From: a virus
Strand: one strand, 5' to 3'
Virus record (IMG/VR): IMGVR_UViG_3300015265_000005
Coordinates: 1-45,164 of that record
Length of the DNA stretch: 45,164 nt
Shown here: positions 39,728 to 45,164 of the stretch, in pieces
Layout: the number at the start of each line of letters is the position of its first letter
Numbering within the stretch: position 1 is the first letter of the stretch
The notes under the pieces: generated by a model
What the model was told of the DNA's origin: nothing
What the model saw: only the letters and a program-made list of their open reading frames with translations
Databases searched by the model: none
Made by a program: the position numbers and the translations under genes

Positions 39728-40111
39728 TTACCCCGCAAACCCTAAAACTGCCACGGCGATAAGCGCCACACCGAACACCAGGCCCGCACCGTACCAGATA
39801 GCGCGGCGCCGACTCATGGCCACGGTTGGCCCGAACGCAAGCGGGGTGCCCATAGTGCGCAGGTCTTGCACAGTGAACGGGGTTGCGCCGGTCAAGCCTT
39901 GGATCAGAACAGGCGCCCCGGCAGGCAACGGGGTTGCAGAGTAGCTTTCGTTCACCTGGCAGCGGCAAGCCAAGCGGCCTTGATTGCAGTTGCACAGCGC
40001 AGCGTAACGCGCCTGGCGAGCTGCGAAGGCTTCACCGCAGACGCGATTCCAGCGGAATGCACGAGCAATGAACTCTTGGTGGGTTTCGTTGGGGTGTTTG
40101 TGAATTTGCAT
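39728..40111 (-). CDS. C-terminally anchored membrane protein (127 aa)
   Basis: First gene after the promoter at 40140-40168. A soluble N-terminus with a CNCNQGRLACRC cluster (about 40-51) precedes a Pro/Ala linker and a single C-terminal membrane segment (about 107-126, IWYGAGLVFGVALIAVAVLGF). Tail-anchored with four Cys; unknown role. Confidence 0.72.
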   Translation of the reverse strand: MQIHKHPNETHQEFIARAFRWNRVCGEAFAARQARYAALCNCNQGRLACRCQVNESYSATPLPAGAPVLIQGLTGATPFTVQDLRTMGTPLAFGPTVAMSRRRAIWYGAGLVFGVALIAVAVLGFAG

Positions 40112-40139
40112 TGTCCCGCCCTCGTGTTTGGTAGGGCGA

Positions 40140-40168
40140 AAGATAGAACACTAATTATGCTTGGTCAA
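40140..40168 (-). promoter_or_regulatory. Sigma70-like leftward promoter
   Basis: TTGACC (40168-40163), 17-bp spacer AAGCATAATTAGTGTTC, TATCTT (40145-40140). It lies between the terminator at 40174-40200 and the gene at 40111, and belongs to the shared promoter family. Confidence 0.8.
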
Positions 40169-40173
40169 GAATT

Positions 40174-40200
40174 AAAAAGCCCTGCGGGTTAGGCAGGGCT
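40174..40200 (-). terminator. Leftward terminator after the 40.2-40.7-kb gene
   Basis: On the minus strand AGCCCTGC pairs with GCAGGGCT around a 7-nt loop and runs into TTTTT. The next promoter begins within 6 bp of it. Confidence 0.85.
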
Positions 40201-40206
40201 CGGGTG

Positions 40207-40728
40207 TCATGCGACAAGTTTGAGCGTTGGTGGTGCTTTCTTCACGTAGCGCTCAAGCAGCTTGCGCACCGATGCCTCAAGGGCTTGTTGTTCCTCAGCC
40301 GGGATATGCTCCCACACCACCAGCACGTCATGCCACACCGCGCCGTTGAGGCTGTTGCTAGCTGCCACCTGCACACCCTTCAACTCAGGGTTAACGTCAG
40401 GCTGATTGCCACGCGGTTTGGTCAGGGCGTCACGCACAGCTTGCATGTTGTCGCACTTGAGTACCTTGATCCCCATCCGGTACGCACGGCGAATAGTTGA
40501 CACGTAGACCTGCACCGCACGCGGCGCCGGAACATCCCCGGCCTTTGGTCTACCCTGGCGACGGCTCCAACCATTACGCTCATAGGCAGCGCTCACAAGC
40601 AGGTTGAATTTGTCCAAGGTGTTAGTGTCGTTAAGCTTAACAACCTCAAGAATCTGCGAGGCTGTAGCTTCAATGCCGACACTGGCTTTGTTGATGCGGG
40701 CGAAAATAGTTGCTAGATCGAGGCGCAT
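40207..40728 (-). CDS. Hypothetical early protein (173 aa)
   Basis: A single-gene unit with its own promoter and terminator. The N-terminal half is helical (IFARINKASVGIEATASQILEVVKLND), the middle holds a basic turn (GWSRRQGRPKAGDVPAPRAVQVYVSTIRRAYRMG), and the C-terminus is helical and basic (VRKLLERYVKKAPPTL). The basic centre would suit nucleic-acid binding. Second ATG chosen: GGAG is 8 nt from it. No family recognised. Confidence 0.75.
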   Translation of the reverse strand: MRLDLATIFARINKASVGIEATASQILEVVKLNDTNTLDKFNLLVSAAYERNGWSRRQGRPKAGDVPAPRAVQVYVSTIRRAYRMGIKVLKCDNMQAVRDALTKPRGNQPDVNPELKGVQVAASNSLNGAVWHDVLVVWEHIPAEEQQALEASVRKLLERYVKKAPPTLKLVA

Positions 40729-40774
40729 TGTCATTGCTCCAATCAGGTAGCCAGCGCGATTGCTGGTAACTGAA

Positions 40775-40802
40775 AGGTTAGTACACTATTAACGGCCTAC
40801 AA
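40775..40802 (-). promoter_or_regulatory. Candidate leftward early promoter
   Basis: TTGTAG (40802-40797), 16-bp spacer, TAACCT (40780-40775). Boxes are weaker than in the sister promoters, but the spacer GCCGTTAATAGTGTAC fits the family and its position before the gene at 40728 is right. Confidence 0.55.
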
Positions 40803-40821
40803 GCGCCGGTCATCTAATAGC

Positions 40822-40844
40822 AAAAAGCCCCTAAATTTAGGGGC
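40822..40844 (-). terminator. Leftward terminator, 18-bp perfect palindrome
   Basis: GCCCCTAAATTTAGGGGC (40827-40844) followed on the minus strand by TTTTT. It lies directly after the zinc-ribbon-like gene. Confidence 0.88.
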
Positions 40845-40850
40845 GTTATA

Positions 40851-41066
40851 TCACTTGAGCATATTCCTCAACGCTATGGCCCGTAGGCCGGTGGGTTCAT
40901 CAAGGTACTCAAGCAGCGCAGCCGCCAGGGCGTCATAGCGCTTGGCCTTATCCCTGATGAGCTGATTGCGCTCTTTGGTGTAGCCATTCTGGCAGCTCGG
41001 GCAAGCGTGGTTGCGGCGCAGTCGCTCACCTTTCAGCTCGGGGTGCTTCTTGCACAGTTTGCCCAT
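40851..41066 (-). CDS. Zinc-ribbon-like small protein (71 aa)
   Basis: GKLCKKHPELKGERLRRNHACPSCQNGY holds C...H and CPSC in a pattern that suits a treble-clef or ribbon zinc site; the rest is helical. I use the ATG at 41066 (GGTGAG 6 nt upstream). A GTG at 41084 coupled to the ParB-like stop would add six residues. Last gene of the operon begun at 43.4 kb. Confidence 0.72.
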   Translation of the reverse strand: MGKLCKKHPELKGERLRRNHACPSCQNGYTKERNQLIRDKAKRYDALAAALLEYLDEPTGLRAIALRNMLK

Positions 41067-41080
41067 AAAGCGCTCACCAA

Positions 41081-41914
41081 TCACTTGCGCACCTCATCGA
41101 CCTCAGCCAGCAACGCCCGAGCAGCATCAAGCTCATCAGGCAAAGGCTCATGCGTTCCGCTGCACTGCCGCAGGCTGGCAATCAGACGCTCTACCAGTGC
41201 CTCAGGGATGCGCTTAGGTTTGAGCACAGCGTTGGTCACCTTGGTCTTGCCGTTCGCCCTGGCCACGACAAGAGCTGCGCCCAGCACCTCACCGGCCTTG
41301 TCGCCGTGAGTCTTCACAGCCTGCGCGGCAATGGTTGGCTTGACCTCACCGGCCTTTATCATTTCGTGCACGTCGGTGTTGCCGCTGGCCAGGGTGAGAA
41401 TGCGCTGAATCGTGGCCAACTTCTCACCGCTGCGCTCAGCAATTTGTGCAGGTGACCAGCCAAAGGCAATCAGCTTGTTATAAACCCGCCCGAGCCCCAG
41501 CGGGTCAACTTCAGCGCGCTTGGTGCTGGTTGCCTGGCGCAATAGCTGCTCGGCATCGTTCCCGATAAAAGGCTTTACAGGTATCCAGGCTTCAAGGATT
41601 TCCGGGTTTTCCTTGTTTGGGGTACGCGGCAATGTTCCGCGCTCATCCATCTTGCGGTAGGCAAAGCGCCGGGTGTGACCTTGCACAACCCAAACACCAC
41701 CCTCAGCACGCGGAACAACCTCAAGCGCTTCGACGGTGCCGCCTGCTTCAAGGTACGCAACCAACTCGTCAATGTCTTGTTGGTACTTTGGCGAATCATA
41801 GTCACGCACGATGTTAAAGCCGGGGCGCTCGTGGATATCCTCAAGGCGCACCGAGTTAGCTTCGCCGCGTTTTACCGTGCCGTCATGGCGCATTGATTTA
41901 AAGGTTGGTTGCAT
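41081..41914 (-). CDS. ParB-like protein
   Basis: A 277-aa protein. The ParB/sulfiredoxin N-terminal fold shows VRLEDIHERPGFNIVRDYD (about 23-41) and WVVQGHTRRFAYRKMDERGT (about 75-94). A helix-turn-helix follows (FGWSPAQIAERSGEKLATIQRILTLA, about 151-176). Lytic phage ParB-like proteins act as DNA binders or nucleases rather than in partition; no ParA gene is present. The GHxR core is intact, so CTP or DNA handling is plausible. ATG 41914 is preferred to a TTG at 41944. Confidence 0.85.
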   Translation of the reverse strand: MQPTFKSMRHDGTVKRGEANSVRLEDIHERPGFNIVRDYDSPKYQQDIDELVAYLEAGGTVEALEVVPRAEGGVWVVQGHTRRFAYRKMDERGTLPRTPNKENPEILEAWIPVKPFIGNDAEQLLRQATSTKRAEVDPLGLGRVYNKLIAFGWSPAQIAERSGEKLATIQRILTLASGNTDVHEMIKAGEVKPTIAAQAVKTHGDKAGEVLGAALVVARANGKTKVTNAVLKPKRIPEALVERLIASLRQCSGTHEPLPDELDAARALLAEVDEVRK

Positions 41915-42350
41915 TGTTGTTGTCTCGCTCTGCTGTATCGCCAATCGGAAAGAAATCGTTTAGGAATTGAACTTGTTTCATTTGAAAGCTGTGACACTTC
42001 TTTGCGTTTTCGTACGCAGCCAACAACTTTGGCGTACGGCGCTCGCTGGTGCCAAAGTTTACTTTCTTTTCAAAGTACCTGATGCGCTCAGAGTAATACA
42101 GAACACCTTTCCAGTGATGCAGCCGCAAAGCGCGCAGACCTTCAAGACGCGCAACATCTGCGACAAGTTCAACACTCACAGCGTGTTCTATGTCGTCAAG
42201 CGCAGCAATCTCATGCTTGTAATAGCTAACGTTGTCACCGTCGTTATCGTTTGCAGCAACTCCAAGCACACAAAGCAACGCCCTGCGCAACGGGGCAATA
42301 TGCCCGTTGATCATTTCGGCAAGAGAGCCGTGACCTTTTAAATGTATCAC
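41898..42350 (-). CDS. Hypothetical helical protein (150 aa)
   Basis: GTG start at 42350 overlapping the upstream stop. It is helical and charged (ALDDIEHAVSVELVADVARLEGLRALRLHHWKGVLYYSERIRYFEKKV), with a short polar, Asn-rich C-terminus. No Cys cluster, signal or membrane segment. Unknown role in the early operon. Confidence 0.72.
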   Translation of the reverse strand: MIHLKGHGSLAEMINGHIAPLRRALLCVLGVAANDNDGDNVSYYKHEIAALDDIEHAVSVELVADVARLEGLRALRLHHWKGVLYYSERIRYFEKKVNFGTSERRTPKLLAAYENAKKCHSFQMKQVQFLNDFFPIGDTAERDNNNATNL

Positions 42351-42643
42351 CGGAAATACCTCGCAGCTTCATTAAGTAGACGAGGTGCGACTTGCTCTAA
42401 AAGATCAGGCTGCGGTTGCCTGGGGGTTTGATATTCATACTCAACCGGCGCACCACCAACAGCTTCTTGGCACTTGAAGGTGACGCGGGTTCCTGTAGGT
42501 ACACGGCTGCGAACACCCATTTCAACACCAGGTTTTGCAAGCTCGCAGATATGCTGGCCCACATCGTATTGCGGGAAGTTGGCCACGCTCTCAGTTGTGC
42601 ACGGCTGCCCGACAAGGCAGTAAGTCATAATGAGTTCAAACAT
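42347..42643 (-). CDS. Hypothetical protein with four Cys (98 aa)
   Basis: A small mostly beta protein: FELIMTYCLVGQPCTTESVANF at the start and VRSRVPTGTRVTFKCQEAVGG in the middle. Four Cys (about 9, 15, 33, 58) could pair or bind metal. Overlaps the upstream gene by 8 nt and the next by 4 nt. No family recognised. Confidence 0.7.
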   Translation of the reverse strand: MFELIMTYCLVGQPCTTESVANFPQYDVGQHICELAKPGVEMGVRSRVPTGTRVTFKCQEAVGGAPVEYEYQTPRQPQPDLLEQVAPRLLNEAARYFR

Positions 42644-43421
42644 TGCGCATCACCTCTTTCATGGTGGCCTTGAGGGTTTCGACAACAAGCGAGCCTTTAT
42701 CAGTTGTGCCGAAATCCTCGTGTGCCCGTTCAAAGATCAAACCCCTATCTTTGAACGATTCAACAATTGCCCTTTGCGCTGGTGGCCAGCAACTCACCGG
42801 CGCTTCAATAAACCGCTCACGCACAGCGTAAAAGTGCAACAGCATTTGCATTGCCAAAGGGCTTGTCATGCTAATTGGTTTGCCCGTCAGACTAACGCGC
42901 ATGGTGCCATGATCAGCACCAGCACACTCACCCCACTGCGGCAAACTTGACGGGCGTATAACCACGCCGGACTTTGGCGGGTAGCTAAACTCAAATGGGT
43001 AAATGTTGCCGCTACCTTGGAACAACAAGCACTCAACTTTTTCCTGAGTGGGGCCAACGTACGGCAGGTAACTCACGCCGTCATAGTGAACACCTTTGCT
43101 GATCTTGGCGCCCTTGGTGGCCATCAGTTGCAGCACAAGCGTTGTGACGCCATGTTCAACGTACAGATTCTGCGCTGCGTCAGCTTCGATTTCGCAACGA
43201 GTACCGGATTGCAACCAGCGCCAATACAGGCTTTCGTCTACAACTTTAAAGGATGTCACGCCGTCAGCCCACACCAGCACCTCAAGGCCAACGTATAGGC
43301 GCAGGGTTTCGCTGAGCGCAATCCGATTGTCAGTAAGGGCCATCAACGAATAGCTGCTGTGCACCCCTGTGCTGTGAAGGTAGCGAGCTGCTGCGGCTTC
43401 TACTTCTTTGGTGATTTGCAT
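42636..43421 (-). CDS. Hypothetical early protein (261 aa)
   Basis: First gene after the strong promoter at 43457-43485. The second ATG of ATGACAATG is 8 nt from GGAG. An in-frame start at 43460 lies inside the promoter's -10 box and cannot be used from it. Mostly beta sequence with many aromatic residues (YSLMALTDNRIALSETLRLYVG, LYWRWLQSGTRC) and a helical C-terminus. No domain recognised. Confidence 0.75.
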   Translation of the reverse strand: MQITKEVEAAAARYLHSTGVHSSYSLMALTDNRIALSETLRLYVGLEVLVWADGVTSFKVVDESLYWRWLQSGTRCEIEADAAQNLYVEHGVTTLVLQLMATKGAKISKGVHYDGVSYLPYVGPTQEKVECLLFQGSGNIYPFEFSYPPKSGVVIRPSSLPQWGECAGADHGTMRVSLTGKPISMTSPLAMQMLLHFYAVRERFIEAPVSCWPPAQRAIVESFKDRGLIFERAHEDFGTTDKGSLVVETLKATMKEVMRNV

Positions 43422-43456
43422 TGTCATTGCTCCGTGCTGTGCGTTAAGTCCTGCGA

Positions 43457-43485
43457 ACAATAGAACCTTAATAACGCACTGTCAA
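43457..43485 (-). promoter_or_regulatory. Strong sigma70-like leftward promoter
   Basis: Perfect TTGACA (43485-43480), 17-bp spacer GTGCGTTATTAAGGTTC, TATTGT (43462-43457). It lies between a terminator and the first gene of the 40.8-43.4-kb operon. Best member of the shared promoter family. Confidence 0.87.
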
Positions 43486-43494
43486 CAGGATATT

Positions 43495-43516
43495 AAAAAG
43501 CCGCTATGCAGCGGCT
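43495..43516 (-). terminator. Leftward terminator at the end of the helicase operon
   Basis: AGCCGCT (43505-43499 region) pairs with AGCGGCT (43510-43516) around a 4-nt loop and runs into TTTTT on the minus strand. The stem includes the stop codon of the TetR-like gene. Confidence 0.87.
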
Positions 43517-44022
43517 AGGATTTCGCGGGCGTGGCTCACAATGTCCGGGGGCACGTGATGCACGTTCATCTGCAGCTCAAGGGCATCAGCCACAATGTCA
43601 GCGTTGTTGAGCACCACGGCCTGCGCCAGCACTGCATCACGCAGCCCAAGCACTGTGCCAAAGTAGCGACTGATCAACCCGTCACTGACCCCCAGGGCCT
43701 CAGCAACGCTGATGCGCGTGACAGCCGCCAGGCCATCAGCAGCAGCTTGCTTGTACGCCTCGTGCAATATTTCATTCTTGCGCTCGGCAGGGCTGAGCCG
43801 TGGGCACCGCACAACAACGTCAGCAGTCCAAGAGCCCTGTGCAATACCGTAATCTTTGACGGCATCGCGGAACGCGCCGACTGTGCCAAAGTGGTTGGAT
43901 ACGGCAAAGCGATAGAACCCGGTTTCAGCTTTCATGGTGCTGCTTGTCAGATGCCCGAGCCCATGCTTCAGGGCCAGGGCGTGACCCTTTACTATCAATT
44001 CCTGTTTTGTGTCGCGTTGCAT
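43504..44022 (-). CDS. Regulator with two tandem TetR-like HTH domains
   Basis: A 172-aa protein with two copies of a TetR N-terminal HTH. Copy 1 spans about 8-60 and ends AVSNHFGTVGAFRDAV; copy 2 spans about 82-137 (ISVAEALGVSDGLISRYFGTVLGLRDAV). The copies share S..(H/Y)FGTV...RDAV. No ligand-binding domain follows, so it may bind DNA as a single-chain pseudo-dimer. A perfect AGGAGG lies 7 nt before the ATG. It ends the leftward early operon and could act on the shared promoters. Confidence 0.82.
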   Translation of the reverse strand: MQRDTKQELIVKGHALALKHGLGHLTSSTMKAETGFYRFAVSNHFGTVGAFRDAVKDYGIAQGSWTADVVVRCPRLSPAERKNEILHEAYKQAAADGLAAVTRISVAEALGVSDGLISRYFGTVLGLRDAVLAQAVVLNNADIVADALELQMNVHHVPPDIVSHAREILAAA

Positions 44023-44055
44023 CGCGCAACCTCCTAAGCGTAAGTAACGGACACT

Positions 44056-44535
44056 TTACAGACTGCCGGGGCCAGTTGCAAATAACGCCCTACCACCACT
44101 AGCGGTGACCAGCTCCGCCCACGCTTGCTGCGCAACCTCGTGCTCATCGCCAGTGAATACCCAATCCTCAGCTTTCATTTCAACGCTGAGAAACTGCGCG
44201 ATCTTGTAGCCCACCATCCAATCTTGAATGACCACGGGTTGCCATCCGATAAGGTCAGCAGACTTGATCACCTCATTCTGCTTGGCTGACTCGTTGGCGA
44301 GCCCGTAGCGCACCATCCGCCCGCCCCGGTCTGGTAATGCCCCCACGTTGTTGCGAAACAAGTGGTAGCCCTTCGCAGCAGCCTCAAGGCGCACGAGGGA
44401 CTGTTGGCGCCCCTCACTGCCTGGCTGACCATCAAGCTCAATGGGCGGTGCGTGCGTCACGCCCATCAGCGTTTCAAGCTCAAGGATTGCCCCGAATGGC
44501 ACCCCGTGTCTTGCTGCCCAGGTACGCAGGATCAT
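44056..44535 (-). CDS. VRR-NUC-like nuclease
   Basis: A 159-aa PD-(D/E)XK-type protein. LVRLEAAAKGYHLFRNNVGAL, KSADLIGWQPVVI, AQFLSVEMKAEDWVF (E-x-K) and GRALFATG follow the VRR-NUC plan of E...D...ExK, though the N-terminal part is short of the usual layout. Likely a structure-specific DNA nuclease in replication or recombination. It is coupled by ATGA to the unknown gene upstream in the helicase operon. Confidence 0.82.
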   Translation of the reverse strand: MILRTWAARHGVPFGAILELETLMGVTHAPPIELDGQPGSEGRQQSLVRLEAAAKGYHLFRNNVGALPDRGGRMVRYGLANESAKQNEVIKSADLIGWQPVVIQDWMVGYKIAQFLSVEMKAEDWVFTGDEHEVAQQAWAELVTASGGRALFATGPGSL

Positions 44536-45164
44536 TGCGGAAGCTCGCCAAAAATGGCCAGGTACTGCAATTCGTTCAACGCCGGACGTGTGCCGCCACC
44601 CTCAGCAACGTAAGTGCTCAGCAAGCGCTGCGCGTGCGACTTGGCCTTTTCAATACCAACCGTACGGTTTAGGGTATTTAGCGCGGTTGCGTATCGCTCA
44701 AGTGTAAGGTTGGCCATTTCAAGGCTGTACTCAACGCCACCCATCAAACCTGCTTCATCGTGCCATACAAAAACCTCGTCTGCGTATTGGATGATATGGT
44801 TAGGATGAAATACCGGGAAGGTTACAGCCGGGGTAGATTCACCACGGCTACGCTGTATCGCAACCTGTACGTCAGCAACCTTTACATCCGTTGCCAGGCG
44901 CCCGAGGTTTGCAGCTTCATCAGCAAAGAAGTACACCGCACCGTCTTTATCAACCCGTGAGAAAGTTTCACCGTCTTTGGCGAACTGCCACAGTGCCCCG
45001 TTCTCAGCCTCATCGGTTGTCAGCACGCGCACCAAACCAATCTGATGCACAGCGCAATAACTGCTCGGGGCTTTTGCAGCGCTTATACACCCGAACGATG
45101 CGCAGTATGGGTCAGTGCTCGGTGCGGTATCCATTTTTGGCGCAAATGGTGGCAGCTCGGGCAC
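44532..45164 (-). CDS. Hypothetical protein, C-terminal part (begins at 396 across the circular junction)
   Basis: The downstream 210 codons of the 301-aa gene that starts at 396; 41 of them repeat the coding content of bases 1-123. The GTG at 45164 is not a start but an internal Val codon. This part has the YCASFGC..YCAVHQ cluster, a beta region (GALWQFAKDGETFSRVDKDGAVYFF) and a helical end (LTLERYATALNTLNRTVGIEKAKSHAQRLL). Its TGA overlaps the ATG of the VRR-NUC-like gene. Confidence 0.85.
   Translation of the reverse strand: MPELPPFAPKMDTAPSTDPYCASFGCISAAKAPSSYCAVHQIGLVRVLTTDEAENGALWQFAKDGETFSRVDKDGAVYFFADEAANLGRLATDVKVADVQVAIQRSRGESTPAVTFPVFHPNHIIQYADEVFVWHDEAGLMGGVEYSLEMANLTLERYATALNTLNRTVGIEKAKSHAQRLLSTYVAEGGGTRPALNELQYLAIFGELPQ
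45042..45164. repeat. Terminal direct repeat, right copy (circular-junction overlap)
   Basis: Identical to bases 1-123; see the left copy. Removing one copy leaves a genome of 45,041 bp. Confidence 0.95.

Noticed and set aside
39217-39738. 173-codon frame starting at 39738
   Set aside because: Its first 110 residues are an out-of-frame reading of the 106-aa gene; only the last 63 residues have a ribosome site and natural sequence.
43422-43460. Longer start for the 42.6-43.4-kb gene
   Set aside because: The ATG at 43460 lies inside the -10 box of the promoter, so it cannot be in the transcript.
1-45164. tRNA genes, integrase or CI-like repressor
   Set aside because: None recognised by eye on either strand; a tRNA search was not possible here.

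Overview
The window is a complete tailed-phage genome with a contractile tail. Bases 1-123 recur exactly at 45042-45164. Joining the ends there gives a circle of about 45,041 bp and restores one intact 301-codon gene whose start and stop both overlap neighbours as ATGA, so the contig is best read as a closed, circularly permuted genome cut at an arbitrary point. The host cannot be fixed from sequence alone. The tailspike and tail-fibre N-termini, the Rz/Rz1 pair and the fairly high GC content suggest a proteobacterium, most likely Pseudomonas or a relative. I see no integrase, excisionase or CI-like repressor, so a virulent lifestyle is likely.

Layout. (1) A divergent control region at about 2.2 kb sends a leftward operon through the origin of numbering: DEAD/DEAH helicase, a 301-aa unknown, a VRR-NUC-like nuclease and a double-HTH TetR-like protein. 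The rightward replication operon (2.3-7.6 kb) holds a Pro/Ala-rich protein, a DUF2800 nuclease, a ssDNA-binding protein with sequence repeats, a terminator, and family B DNA polymerase. (2) A small rightward cassette (7.9-9.2 kb) has a PAPS-reductase-family protein and two small genes. A frameshifted small gene lies beside it, and it ends at a bidirectional terminator. (3) One leftward late block of about 25 kb (34.0 to 9.2 kb) runs terS, three small genes, DUF1643, terL, portal, Mu-F-like protein, DUF2213 protease/scaffold, cement protein, capsid, connectors, sheath, tube, tail chaperone with frameshift, tape measure, baseplate, tailspike, hub, spike, wedge, J, DUF2612, tail fibre and lysis genes. 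(4) A 317-bp non-coding region at 34.03-34.34 kb holds ten copies of GGTTACAAG-like repeats and separates the late block from a PrimPol/SF3 primase-helicase. (5) An accessory early region (37-44 kb, leftward) consists of short operons separated by terminator-promoter cassettes. It carries a SLOG protein, a tandem cluster of four RMF/CrpP-like microproteins, a ParB-like protein and many unknowns.

The parts fit a lytic programme. Related sigma70-like promoters drive the early units. Polymerase, primase-helicase, helicase, nucleases and ssDNA-binding protein replicate the genome, possibly using the repeat region. TerS/TerL package it into heads, a Mu-like contractile tail is assembled, and endolysin with Rz/Rz1 releases the progeny. 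The most unusual features are the paired-repeat array, the RMF/CrpP-like cluster, the shared promoter family with an embedded structured leader RNA, the double-HTH TetR-like protein and the ParB-like tail on the portal.
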